51,358 nt of DNA, from assembly GCA_001773725.1 (NCBI GenBank), contig MEXP01000025.1, positions 1 to 51,358 of the forward strand. Direction: 5' to 3'. The notes under the pieces were generated by a model. It made no database searches and was not told the DNA's origin. It worked only from the letters and a program-made list of their open reading frames with translations. The stretch comes from Candidatus Amesbacteria bacterium RIFCSPLOWO2_01_FULL_49_25 (lineage in GTDB: Bacteria; Patescibacteriota; Microgenomatia; CAZETR01; Amesbacteraceae). This document shows, piece by piece, positions 32,678-40,896 of the stretch (its first letter is position 1; each line of letters opens with the position of its first letter). The translations under genes were made by a program, and so were the position numbers.

Positions 32678-34306
32678 CTACTCTCCTTGTCCTCTTATCG
32701 ACCCGTACGGATACCTGTCCTCAACTCCGAAATATTCAGCAAATATCTTGCGCACTACCGGCGCGGCCACATCGGACCCCTCACCCCCGCCCTCAATCAC
32801 CACCGTGGCCGAAATTTCCGGATTGTCTGCCGGCGCGTAAGCCGTCAGCCAGCCGTGCGTCCTAAGCACACCCGTTTCGGCCACATATTCCGCCGTCCCG
32901 GTTTTGCAAGCAATCACCGGCAGTGATTGGCCTTCCGAAGCCTTGGCGAAGGAGGCCGACCCCCTATTAACAAGTGCCGCCTCATTCCAGTCAAAAAAAG
33001 GAAATGCCGTCCCCCCGGGACTGCACGCCCCCACCATTCCCTTTTTTATAATTTCCAAGATCTCGCCTGAAATTTGCACATCAAAACATTGATCATTATT
33101 TGAAACCAGGTGCGGTTTGCATTTTCTCCCTCCATTTGCCAAGGTATTAGTCATCACGTTAATCTGTAGCGGTGTGGCCAGCGTATCCTCCTGCCCGATA
33201 GCCAAATGATACGTATTCCCGAGATACCAACCCTTCTCAGTCGGCTCCGGTAACCAGCCCGGACTCTCACCTGCCAAATCTACTTCCGTCTTTTCCCCCA
33301 ATCCCAGCTTCCTGGCCCATTCCACGATTTTCCCCGGCCCGGTAAGTTCCCCGATTTTGTAAAAAAATGTATCCGTAGACCTGGTTATCGCCCTCGAAAA
33401 ACCCACAACTCCCTCCATCCCTCCCCGCTTGGTAAAGTACCAATTCGTATATTTGTAAGGGCCAACAATAATAATCCCCGAATCATTATATGTATAACGG
33501 GGTTCAACCTTGCCCGATTCAATAGCCGCTATTGTTGTGATCATTTTAAACGTCGACCCCGGTGCGTACGCCCCCGATATCGCCCGATTAAAAAACGGCA
33601 GGTCCTCTTGACTACTAAGTACATCAAACTTTGCACTAACTTCATTTGGATCAAAGCTGGGACTGCTCACCAGCGCCAGCACCTCACCGTTTCTCGGGTC
33701 AGACACCACCACCCCCGCTTTTTTTTCCTTCACGGCCGTATAAGCCGCGTCTTGCAATCCGCCATCCAAAGTCACTTGCACATCTTTCCCCGCAATTGGT
33801 TCCTTTCGTCCCATCCTTCTTACCACTTCTCCCTGGGTATCCACCTCTACTATTAAGCCTCCGTCAATCCCCTTCAAAACACTTTCGTACTGCTCCTCCA
33901 ATCCCGTCCGGCCAACCAAGCTCCCGGCATGGTACTTGCCGCCCTGCGTTAATAGCCCTACCTCATCTTCCTTCACTTGGCCCAAATATCCGATCACATG
34001 CGCGGAAGTTTCACTTCCCGGCGTCATCACCCCCCCCTTTCTGTCCACAATCTTCCCTCTGGGCGCCGGCAGTACAATTTGCTTTATCCGATTCTCATCC
34101 GCCAATACCCGAAATCTCTCCCCCTGAATCAGCTGCAAGTCAACGAGTCTCACAACCAGCGTTCCTATTGCCAGCACTACTCCCAGCCAAATAAGCCACC
34201 CCCGCCGGAAATCCCTCTGTCCCTCCTCCTTAATTCGACTCCTGGCTGCCGCCATATCTTTCACCACAAAATCCCCAAAACTCACCCCCGGACGAAACTT
34301 CTTCAT
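32678..34306 (-). CDS. mrdA: Penicillin-binding protein 2 (peptidoglycan transpeptidase)
   Basis: The 542-residue class B PBP is anchored by one N-terminal helix (LIWLGVVLAIGTLVVRLVDL). It has a dimerisation region (APRGKIVDRKGGVM) and the transpeptidase motifs SxxK (APGSTFKMITTIAAIE), SxD (STDTFFYKIGEL, as in E. coli PBP2) and KTGTAE. Beside mreB it should serve cell elongation. A palindromic insertion encodes SFAKASEGQ at 32928-32959, just before the KTG strand. TAGAAT, using the mreB TAG stop, lies upstream with a predicted 4-nt leader. Confidence 0.93.
   Translation of the reverse strand: MKKFRPGVSFGDFVVKDMAAARSRIKEEGQRDFRRGWLIWLGVVLAIGTLVVRLVDLQLIQGERFRVLADENRIKQIVLPAPRGKIVDRKGGVMTPGSETSAHVIGYLGQVKEDEVGLLTQGGKYHAGSLVGRTGLEEQYESVLKGIDGGLIVEVDTQGEVVRRMGRKEPIAGKDVQVTLDGGLQDAAYTAVKEKKAGVVVSDPRNGEVLALVSSPSFDPNEVSAKFDVLSSQEDLPFFNRAISGAYAPGSTFKMITTIAAIESGKVEPRYTYNDSGIIIVGPYKYTNWYFTKRGGMEGVVGFSRAITRSTDTFFYKIGELTGPGKIVEWARKLGLGEKTEVDLAGESPGWLPEPTEKGWYLGNTYHLAIGQEDTLATPLQINVMTNTLANGGRKCKPHLVSNNDQCFDVQISGEILEIIKKGMVGACSPGGTAFPFFDWNEAALVNRGSASFAKASEGQSLPVIACKTGTAEYVAETGVLRTHGWLTAYAPADNPEISATVVIEGGGEGSDVAAPVVRKIFAEYFGVEDRYPYGSIRGQGE
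32928..32959. repeat. ORF-embedded repeat in the PBP2 gene
   Basis: CTTCGCCAAGGCTTCG with GGCCT...AGGCC flanks encodes SFAKASEGQ, a second copy of the rseP element. Confidence 0.85.
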
Positions 34307-34319
34307 AATTAGATCAATT

Positions 34320-35405
34320 CTATCTCAACCCTCCAACCACCTTCACTCTCCCCAAGAGTTTAGCATCATCCAAGACTCTCCCGCACCCCCGAACCACAGC
34401 AGTCATCGGGTCCTCCGTCACAAACACCGGCACCCGTGTCTCCTCGCTCATCATCCGGTCAAACCCTGCGATCAAACTCCCTCCGCCGCACATGACTATT
34501 CCCCGCTCCAGTATGTCTCCGACGAGCTCCGGCGGCGTTTCCTCAATCAAGTCTGCCACCATCGAGACAATTTCCCGCAGTACCGGCATTAGCGCCTCCC
34601 GTACTTCAGTCGAGGAAATCTTTATGGATTTGGGTAAGCCCGACTCGATATCCCTCCCCCGAATCACCATAAACTTAACCCCTTTACTCCCACTCTCTTC
34701 TTCTCCTCCCACGGCCTCAAACGCCTTCATGTGCGCATTCCCCAGCGTAATTTTTATATCTTCAGCCGTTCGTTCCCCCACCAGCACGTTGTATTTCAAG
34801 CGCATGTAGTGCACCACCGCCTCATCCAGCTCGTCACCGGCCACCCGAATAGACTTATTGGCCACAATCCCGCCCAAAGAAATTACCGCCATTTCCGTCG
34901 TCCCCCCGCCAACATCCACCACCATCACCCCTCCCGCTCCATCGATGGGCAAACCCGCTCCAATCGCCGCCGCCATCGGCTCCTCGATCAAGTAGCACTG
35001 TCTCGCTCCTGCAGATAGCGCCGCTTCCTGCACCGCCCGCCGCTCCACCTCTGTCACTCCCGAGGGAATTCCCACCACCACCCGGGGCTTGGGTATCCGC
35101 GGGATGGCCTTACCCGACTCATGTACCTGCAAAATATAGTGTTTGAGCATCACCTCGGTAGCGTCAAAATCCGCAATCACCCCGTCTTTCAACGGCCGCA
35201 CCACCTCAATTGTCGCCGGCGATCTACCCAACATTTTCTTGGCTTCTTCCCCAATCGCCAAAATCTGTCCGGTCTTCCGATGCCTAGCCACCACCGAAGC
35301 TTCCCGGATCAATATCCCCTTGCCCTTGACATATACCAATGTGTTCGCAGTCCCCAAATCAATCCCCACGTCATGAGAGAGGAGACTAAATAGATAATCA
35401 AGCAT
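34320..35405 (-). CDS. mreB: Rod-shape-determining protein MreB
   Basis: This bacterial actin organises lateral wall synthesis. The 361 residues include GIDLGTANTLVYVKGKGI, VVRPLKDGVIADFDATEVML, VVGIPSGVTEVERRAV, LIEEPMAAAIGAGLPI, VDVGGGTTEMAVISLGGIV and IVMCGGGSLIAGFDR. It is directly followed by PBP2, with no mreC or mreD between. Upstream are GGGAG and a TATATT box. Confidence 0.96.
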   Translation of the reverse strand: MLDYLFSLLSHDVGIDLGTANTLVYVKGKGILIREASVVARHRKTGQILAIGEEAKKMLGRSPATIEVVRPLKDGVIADFDATEVMLKHYILQVHESGKAIPRIPKPRVVVGIPSGVTEVERRAVQEAALSAGARQCYLIEEPMAAAIGAGLPIDGAGGVMVVDVGGGTTEMAVISLGGIVANKSIRVAGDELDEAVVHYMRLKYNVLVGERTAEDIKITLGNAHMKAFEAVGGEEESGSKGVKFMVIRGRDIESGLPKSIKISSTEVREALMPVLREIVSMVADLIEETPPELVGDILERGIVMCGGGSLIAGFDRMMSEETRVPVFVTEDPMTAVVRGCGRVLDDAKLLGRVKVVGGLR

Positions 35406-35439
35406 CGCTCCCGCAATATAGATCCTTATCCCAATCTAT

Positions 35440-35700
35440 TCAACTACTATCTTCATCCAGCTTCCTCAACAAAACCTCCGCCTCCACTTCACCAACTTCT
35501 TCAATCCCCATTTTCTTAAACAAACCCTCAGGAATTAACAAAACTTCCCGTTCATCAACCCCAAACCTTCGCCCCATCGGCTTAATTCCATATCTTATCA
35601 GTACATTTTCATCCGGAGCATTACAAGTGTAATGAATCACACCCGATTCAGTTCTTGACGTACCTTGGGGCCGACCATCTTGTCCTCGTCCAAACTCCAT
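35440..35700 (-). CDS. Hypothetical small protein upstream of mreB
   Basis: The 86-residue protein (VIHYTCNAPDENVLIRYGI, FGVDEREVLLIPEGLFKKMG) looks like a small alpha/beta domain with no recognised family. TAAAAT at 35707-35712 puts the +1 exactly on ATG 35700, not the upstream TTG. Confidence 0.55.
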   Translation of the reverse strand: MEFGRGQDGRPQGTSRTESGVIHYTCNAPDENVLIRYGIKPMGRRFGVDEREVLLIPEGLFKKMGIEEVGEVEAEVLLRKLDEDSS

Positions 35701-35714
35701 TCCCAAATTTTACA

Positions 35715-35921
35715 CTATTTTCTAGCTCCCCTCGCCACCCTCTGTTCCTCAGTCAGACCTCCCTCTTGACCTTCCAATCCATATATCTCTTTATACCTCA
35801 ACCACTGTCCCATCAGTAACCTAATTTGTTTACCGGTCATCCCCTGCCCATAATCACCTTCTACCCCAAGTTGTCGCCTGGACTCTTCCCAAAGCAAACT
35901 CCACAATTCAGCCTCATCCAC
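35715..35921 (-). CDS. Hypothetical small helical protein
   Basis: About 68 residues, helical and Trp-rich (MDEAELWSLLWEESRRQL, GKQIRLLMGQWLRYKEIYG). The start at GTG 35921 is chosen because TATAAT with a 6-nt spacer makes it exactly leaderless. A longer reading to 35975 lacks such a signal. No family recognised. Confidence 0.5.
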   Translation of the reverse strand: MDEAELWSLLWEESRRQLGVEGDYGQGMTGKQIRLLMGQWLRYKEIYGLEGQEGGLTEEQRVARGARK

Positions 35922-35994
35922 ACGGACATTATAACTTACATGGCTTCGAATACAACCAGATTCATAAAATAGCACCCATAGTATAATTAAAGGT

Positions 35995-36273
35995 ATGATT
36001 CCCGAAGCTGGACTTCCCGATTACGTCGCCCGCCAGGGTGGCATGCCCACTGTAGAAACCCGCGGCAAATTGACCATTATTATCCACGATTACCCGAGCG
36101 GGGGCGGTCTAGTCGTTACCAGCCATCACTCGGTAGAACATTACGGCACGGCTATTCTCCAGGGCGACAATGCTCTAAGGTTATTTCTAGTCGCTTTGCT
36201 CAGAGAATTCCACGGTGATCCGTGCGAGAGACAAAGTTTGACAAATGGCGGCCACCCTTACGATCGTTTCTAA
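35995..36273 (+). CDS. Hypothetical protein, 92 residues
   Basis: Family not recognised. The protein is probably a small alpha/beta domain (KLTIIIHDYPSGGGLVVTSH, NALRLFLVALLREFHGD). TATAAT at 35982-35987 leaves a 1-nt predicted leader. It is divergent from the helical gene at 35715. The 3' end contains ACGATCGTT (36260-36268), just before the palindromic promoter of the next gene. Confidence 0.55.
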   Translation: MIPEAGLPDYVARQGGMPTVETRGKLTIIIHDYPSGGGLVVTSHHSVEHYGTAILQGDNALRLFLVALLREFHGDPCERQSLTNGGHPYDRF

Positions 36274-36278
36274 ATAAC

Positions 36279-36313
36279 TTGACATATCCTATAGTCTATA
36301 GGATAATAGTGAC
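36279..36313 (+). promoter_or_regulatory. Consensus sigma-70-type promoter with palindromic spacer
   Basis: TTGACA at 36279-36284 and GATAAT at 36302-36307 are separated by 17 bp, the optimum. A perfect inverted repeat (TATCCTATA at 36285-36293, GTC, TATAGGATA at 36297-36305) fills the spacer and runs into the -10 box. The predicted +1 is the A of the ATG at 36314. The palindrome is a likely repressor operator or a regulated promoter element. Confidence 0.8.
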
Positions 36314-36517
36314 ATGGATATCGATCGCTTGGGCCGAATATCAGGAGAAATTGTTGGATGGTTTATAGTCGCGGTCGCAATCTATCGTGCCGCCGCTGTT
36401 TATCTCGATCCAAACACCCCCGATAAGGCTCTGGTTGCCTGTACAGCCCTCCCCGTAGCCGCTCTCGGCCTGGCAATTGCCATCGCCGGCCGCACAGTCA
36501 ACTCCCAGTCCAACTAA
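36314..36517 (+). CDS. Hypothetical small membrane protein with two helices
   Basis: The 67-residue protein has two predicted membrane helices (GWFIVAVAIYRAAAVYL and ALPVAALGLAIAIAG) joined by a short loop. It is expressed from a strong-looking promoter whose spacer is a perfect palindrome, so its synthesis is probably regulated and leaderless. Function not recognised. Confidence 0.65.
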   Translation: MDIDRLGRISGEIVGWFIVAVAIYRAAAVYLDPNTPDKALVACTALPVAALGLAIAIAGRTVNSQSN

Positions 36518-36542
36518 AGTCTCCCGTGCTAAACTAGTCTTC

Positions 36543-38498
36543 ATGTCCGCTCCTGCCAAACTCATCAGGTGGACCTTTTACGCGCTCTTCTTCGCCGTCC
36601 CTCTCATCTTTCTTCCCAACACCTCCGAGCTCTTCGAATTCAATAAAATCATCCTCACCTATATCCTAACCACAGTCATCGCCGCCGCCTGGGCTATCGA
36701 CTGCATTCTCCAAAAACGCCTCGTTTTCAAACGCACCCTCCTTGACTGGCCGCTTCTTATATTCTTAATATCTCAATTTCTTAGTCTCTGGTTCTCTATC
36801 TCTCCCCATGTCTCCTGGCACGGATACTACTCCCGCTGGAACGGCGGCCTTGTTTCCCTCATCGCCTATTCCATCCTTTACTGGTCTTACGTTACCTATA
36901 TGGACCATAAGTCTACCCTTCGCACCTTACACATCGCAGTTGGCACGGCCATACTCATTTCACTCTGGGGCATCGCCGAACACTTCGGTATTGACGCCCA
37001 CAGGTGGGTTCAAGATGTGGCCACCCGCGTCTTCTCTACGCTTGGCCAACCCAACTGGCTCGCGGCATACTTAGTCGCCCTCATCTTCATCCCCACAACC
37101 CAAATCTTAACCACCCAGAAACCCTTTAAACTTATACTCTTATACTCTTATACTCTTATACTCTTTCTTACCCTTCTTTACACCAAATCCCGCTCCGGCC
37201 TTCTGGCATTCGGCATCTCCTCCGTAGTATTTTGGACGATTTATTTCTTTCGTTTAGGCCAATTAGAAATTAGGTCAATTAGAAATTTTGCCCTAGTCTC
37301 TGGGTTAATCATCCTTCTCACTCTAGTTACCTCCAATCCCATCTCCGAAATCATCTTCACAAAAACCGTTGCCCCACCTGCCGATAAAGTCCAAGGTCCC
37401 GCTTTGGAAGTCGGCGGCACCGAATCCGCAAATATTAGAAAAATTGTCTGGACGGGTGCCGTTCGCATCTGGCGATCCAGCACCAAGAATTTCTTTTTGG
37501 GAACCGGTCCGGAAACCTTCGCCTTCGCCTACTACTCCCACCGCCCCCTCGAGCACAATTCCACTTCTGAGTGGGAACTTCTTTACAACAAAGCCCACAA
37601 CGAATTCCTCAACTACCTCTCCAATACCGGCTTGCTGGGACTACTTTCCTACCTAGTCCTTCTCGGATTCATGTCTTGGGTCTTCATCAAAAATTTTAGA
37701 AATTCGAACTTAGCTCTTGCGTTATTCTGTGGTTGGTTGTCACTTTCAGTGACAAACTTCTGGGGCTTCTCCGTCGTCATCACTCAAATCTTCCTTTTCC
37801 TCTTCCCCGCCATGGCCTCCTCCCTAAATCAAGAAAGTTCAAAAACTACCCAGTACAAGCCTAGCAGAATTTCTTCTATCCAATGGCTCCTTCTTTTCAT
37901 CTCCAGCTCTTCTGCTCTTTTCCTCTTCTACTCTATAATCCGCTACTTTGTAGCGGACGTGAAACTTGCCTCGGGTCAATACAGCATGCGCGCCTTTTCT
38001 ACCACCCAAGACCCCCAATATCTAATCGATTCTTACCAAAGCCTCTCCCAAGCGTACAATCTAAACTCCTCGGAGCCAGCTATCTCCTCCGACCTCTCTC
38101 TAGCCTCTGCCTTCATGGCCGTCTCCCTGCCCGCCTCTGCCTCCGCCGAAGTCAGTCACTTCACCCAAATCGCCCTCGCATCATCCCAGGCTTCCATTCT
38201 AGGAAACCCCCGCCATCCCAACTATTTCAAAACCCGCTCCCGCATGTTTCTCATCTTCGCCGCCGCCGACCCCAAATATTATACGTCCGCCGATGAAGCT
38301 TTGGCCCAAGCGGCTCTTATCTCTCCCACCGACCCCCGCATCCCCTTCAACCGCGGCCTCATTGCCCTGTATGCCGGCCGGCCCAACGACGCCGACAGGT
38401 TTTTTGACCAAACTCTCCGACTTCGTCCTGCCTTCGCCCCCCAAGTCCAGTCCCAGCTTTCCCAATTCGCCTCCTCCTCTGCTAAAATTGGGCCATGA
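36543..38498 (+). CDS. O-antigen ligase/polymerase-like membrane protein with TPR tail
   Basis: The protein of about 651 residues has around 12 membrane helices with the Wzy_C/O-antigen-ligase loop (RVFSTLGQPNWLAAYLVALI and HNEFLNYLSNTGLLGLLSYL) and a C-terminal TPR-like region (DPRIPFNRGLIALYAGRPND). Such proteins polymerise or attach surface polysaccharide. The start at 36543 is chosen over 36477 by the TAAACT box. Codons at 37131-37165 are (CTTATACT)4 plus CTT. The unit is not a multiple of 3, so slippage would shift the frame. The A/T phrase at 37268-37282 matches 11330-11344. The end overlaps def. Confidence 0.82.
   Translation: MSAPAKLIRWTFYALFFAVPLIFLPNTSELFEFNKIILTYILTTVIAAAWAIDCILQKRLVFKRTLLDWPLLIFLISQFLSLWFSISPHVSWHGYYSRWNGGLVSLIAYSILYWSYVTYMDHKSTLRTLHIAVGTAILISLWGIAEHFGIDAHRWVQDVATRVFSTLGQPNWLAAYLVALIFIPTTQILTTQKPFKLILLYSYTLILFLTLLYTKSRSGLLAFGISSVVFWTIYFFRLGQLEIRSIRNFALVSGLIILLTLVTSNPISEIIFTKTVAPPADKVQGPALEVGGTESANIRKIVWTGAVRIWRSSTKNFFLGTGPETFAFAYYSHRPLEHNSTSEWELLYNKAHNEFLNYLSNTGLLGLLSYLVLLGFMSWVFIKNFRNSNLALALFCGWLSLSVTNFWGFSVVITQIFLFLFPAMASSLNQESSKTTQYKPSRISSIQWLLLFISSSSALFLFYSIIRYFVADVKLASGQYSMRAFSTTQDPQYLIDSYQSLSQAYNLNSSEPAISSDLSLASAFMAVSLPASASAEVSHFTQIALASSQASILGNPRHPNYFKTRSRMFLIFAAADPKYYTSADEALAQAALISPTDPRIPFNRGLIALYAGRPNDADRFFDQTLRLRPAFAPQVQSQLSQFASSSAKIGP
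37131..37165 (+). repeat. Octamer tandem repeat (CTTATACT)4 in coding sequence
   Basis: Four perfect copies of CTTATACT plus a partial fifth lie inside the O-antigen-ligase-like gene and encode LILLYSYTLILF. Gain or loss of one unit changes the reading frame, the classic layout of contingency loci. Confidence 0.9.
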
Positions 38499-39043
38499 CC
38501 GCGATCGTCACCGTCCCCAACCCGGTTCTGCGTGCCCCAACTAAGCCCATAACCCATCTCGACAAACGAGTACTAGATATCATCGAACACATGACTTCTG
38601 CGCTTAAAAACGCCAAAGATCCAGAGGGCGTCGGCTTGGCCGCTCCCCAAATCGGCATATCCCTGCGCATTTTCCTCATGCGCCCCCTGCCGGACAAAAC
38701 CATCACCGTTTTTATAAACCCCGAAATCACAAAATTCTCCCAAAGACAGCAATCGCCCACCAAAAACAAAGGCGTCTACGAAGGTTGCCTCTCTCTCCCC
38801 AACCACTACGCCCCCGTAACCCGGGCCATGTCGGTAACTGTCAGGTACGAAACACCGGCAAAGCCTGGCCAAAGCGAGACGAAGCTTGTTGAAAAAACCT
38901 CAACTTTTTCCGGCTTCCCCGCCCACATCATCCAGCACGAAGTTGACCACCTAAACGGCCTCCTCTTCATCGACCGCGTTCTCCAGCAAAATGTTAAACT
39001 ATACCGGGTACAAAACAAATCCTGGCACGAAATATCCATATGA
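38495..39043 (+). CDS. def: Peptide deformylase
   Basis: Def removes the N-formyl group from new proteins. All three metal-site motifs are present: GVGLAAPQIGIS, EGCLSLP and HEVDHLNGLLFIDR, so the Cys and two His that bind Fe/Zn and the catalytic Glu are intact. TAAAAT at 38483-38488 lies inside the 3' end of the upstream gene and gives +1 exactly on the ATG. The ATG overlaps that gene's stop, so it is both coupled and separately promoted. It ends with ATGA into the next gene. Confidence 0.96.
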   Translation: MTAIVTVPNPVLRAPTKPITHLDKRVLDIIEHMTSALKNAKDPEGVGLAAPQIGISLRIFLMRPLPDKTITVFINPEITKFSQRQQSPTKNKGVYEGCLSLPNHYAPVTRAMSVTVRYETPAKPGQSETKLVEKTSTFSGFPAHIIQHEVDHLNGLLFIDRVLQQNVKLYRVQNKSWHEISI

Positions 39044-40161
39044 GAGACAAAGTTTGGCACGAACAAAGTTGGCAATCCAGGCTTAAAAGTCAGCAGGAAG
39101 CCAGGTCTGCCAAATTTGCTTCGCATCAGGAAAAACCGAACCAGCAAGTTGGAATAACTTTCGAAATTAAAGACGACGGCTCCGTCGTCGCTCACGTCCC
39201 AGCAGGGACTTCTGTAAACCAGCTTGCCAACGACGTAGCGGACAAATTCTTCCAAAATCCCCAAGCCACCCTGGACCAGCGCGTGGCCTGCGCCCAAGCA
39301 ACCCTTGCCGAACATCCCGACCTCCCCCAGCTTCCAAATGGCGAAAGAGGATTTGCCAAGGATCAAGACGTCACCCTTTCTCCCCAGGCATGCGTTCTGG
39401 GCCTAATGCCAGACATGTCCCAAGCTGTGGCTGCCCTCCAGCCCGCACCCGACCAAACCCTCAACAACCAGCCGCCAGAAAACCGACTCGACTTCTACTT
39501 CAACTTGGGGATTGCCGTAGTAGGAATCTTGGTCCTTGGTAAGTTCGCCAAGTGGGTTTACGACATCCGCCACCACCCCGCCTCCTCCCCCGAAGTTCCC
39601 GCCCCCAAACCCCTTACCCAACTCCCCACAAATCCAGAACCGGACAGCCTGGCCCAAATGACCCAAACGATGGCCGGCCTGTCCGGCCATCTGAGAAGAG
39701 AAAGACGGGCGCAGAAACAAGAAACCGAACACCTGCGGCGTCAGCAAGAACAAGAACAGGCCTCCAAAAGACGACAGGAAGCAGATAGGCAGGCCACTGT
39801 CGAACGTGACCGCCAAAAAGCTCCCCCCTTATTTTCCACAGGGCCGGTAATCGACGCAGCCAGTCCATTCGCACTCCAAGAAATAATGGCCTCAGCTGGC
39901 GGAGCCGGCAAAAGACCTGTCAACCTACCTGATGATCCCTCGATAGCCTCTAGCACCATTGAAAGCATAGTTGCCGACCTAGGGTTGCAGCCGCTCTCCC
40001 CAGAAGAGTTAGATGCTTTGGCCCGCGCGCAAGGCCCTCTTGCCCTCGGTACATTGAATGAGGGGCCCGTTAGGGTGGGTAGGTTAAAACCCGGTCAGCG
40101 CTTCCTGCTCAGGGGAGACGCGCAAATCATAGTCGAAGCCGATTTATCAGATCAATCCTAG
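39040..40161 (+). CDS. Hypothetical membrane protein with coiled coil
   Basis: The 373-residue protein has an N-terminal soluble region (QVGITFEIKDDGSVVAHVPA), one membrane helix (FNLGIAVVGILVLGKFAKWV near residue 155), a Gln/Arg-rich coiled coil (LRRERRAQKQETEHLRRQQ) and a C-terminal segment. It is translationally coupled to def by ATGA. Family not recognised. The 3' end overlaps the convergent gene by 15 bp. Confidence 0.6.
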   Translation: MRDKVWHEQSWQSRLKSQQEARSAKFASHQEKPNQQVGITFEIKDDGSVVAHVPAGTSVNQLANDVADKFFQNPQATLDQRVACAQATLAEHPDLPQLPNGERGFAKDQDVTLSPQACVLGLMPDMSQAVAALQPAPDQTLNNQPPENRLDFYFNLGIAVVGILVLGKFAKWVYDIRHHPASSPEVPAPKPLTQLPTNPEPDSLAQMTQTMAGLSGHLRRERRAQKQETEHLRRQQEQEQASKRRQEADRQATVERDRQKAPPLFSTGPVIDAASPFALQEIMASAGGAGKRPVNLPDDPSIASSTIESIVADLGLQPLSPEELDALARAQGPLALGTLNEGPVRVGRLKPGQRFLLRGDAQIIVEADLSDQS

Positions 40162-40602
40162 ATCCCTCAGGGTATTTGCCAAAGTTTGCTTCTCTTCCGA
40201 CGTCATATCTTTGAGCACCTGTTCAATTCCTAAGACAAGGCCCCTCGCCATCCCTTCTACTCCACCCGGGCTCATCGCAATCTCAATCAAGTCCGAATCT
40301 TCCCTTAACACCTGACCGCCCGATCTGTGGACTCCTAATTTCACCTGACCCGCCAAACGCTGTTGGCCCTGGAGAAGTAATCCCTCTTCCCTCACCGCTT
40401 TCAGCAGTCTAGCTCCCTCCTCCGGACTCAAACTACCCAAGTCTCCAGAAGTCAAGCCTGCCCTCTTCAAGCAGTGGTTAAGTTGACCCTCCACGATCGC
40501 TCCCTGCAGCACGGCCGCCGCCGCCTCAACTGGATGTTTCGCCACGAAACCAACTACCTCCAATCTTCTCTCCAACCCTTTCAAACTATCCACCAAATTC
40601 AT
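40147..40602 (-). CDS. Hypothetical helical protein, 151 residues
   Basis: The sequence is helical throughout (LKGLERRLEVVGFVAKHPVE, LSPEEGARLLKAVREEG, MTSEEKQTLANTLRDLG), without membrane segment. Family not recognised. TATAAT at 40609-40614 puts the +1 exactly on the ATG. Confidence 0.55.
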   Translation of the reverse strand: MNLVDSLKGLERRLEVVGFVAKHPVEAAAAVLQGAIVEGQLNHCLKRAGLTSGDLGSLSPEEGARLLKAVREEGLLLQGQQRLAGQVKLGVHRSGGQVLREDSDLIEIAMSPGGVEGMARGLVLGIEQVLKDMTSEEKQTLANTLRDLGLI

Positions 40603-40633
40603 AACAATATTATAGGATACTTTTCCAATTCAG

Positions 40634-40882
40634 TCAAGGCTGCTTAAACAGCGGGGGCTCTGCCCCTCGCGCCAATTTCTGCTCCTCCAGATTTAACGCG
40701 CACACACACCAAGGAGGAAGACTCTCCCCCACGGCCACCGCACACTGCTTCAACACTCTGCATACGGGAAACGAGCAACCCCTCACCCTCCCCGCCAAAC
40801 CAGCCTTATCCAAAAGCGACTCATTTAATTTTATCCACTGATCGTACATCTCGGCTACAGTTTGAGGATTGTCTTCCTCCAT
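40634..40882 (-). CDS. Hypothetical Cys-rich small protein
   Basis: The 82-residue protein has five Cys (GCSFPVCRVLKQCAV, PPWCVCALN) after a helical N-terminus. Metal or Fe-S binding is possible. It resembles in style the Cys proteins at 11945 and 23737. TAAAAT puts +1 on ATG 40882. It follows the HD-like gene by 14 bp. Confidence 0.55.
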   Translation of the reverse strand: MEEDNPQTVAEMYDQWIKLNESLLDKAGLAGRVRGCSFPVCRVLKQCAVAVGESLPPWCVCALNLEEQKLARGAEPPLFKQP

Positions 40883-40896
40883 TCGCACATTTTACA

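Noticed and set aside
32678-34306. Missing SxN motif in PBP2
   Set aside because: STD at this place equals the SxD form found in E. coli PBP2, so it is normal for this subgroup.
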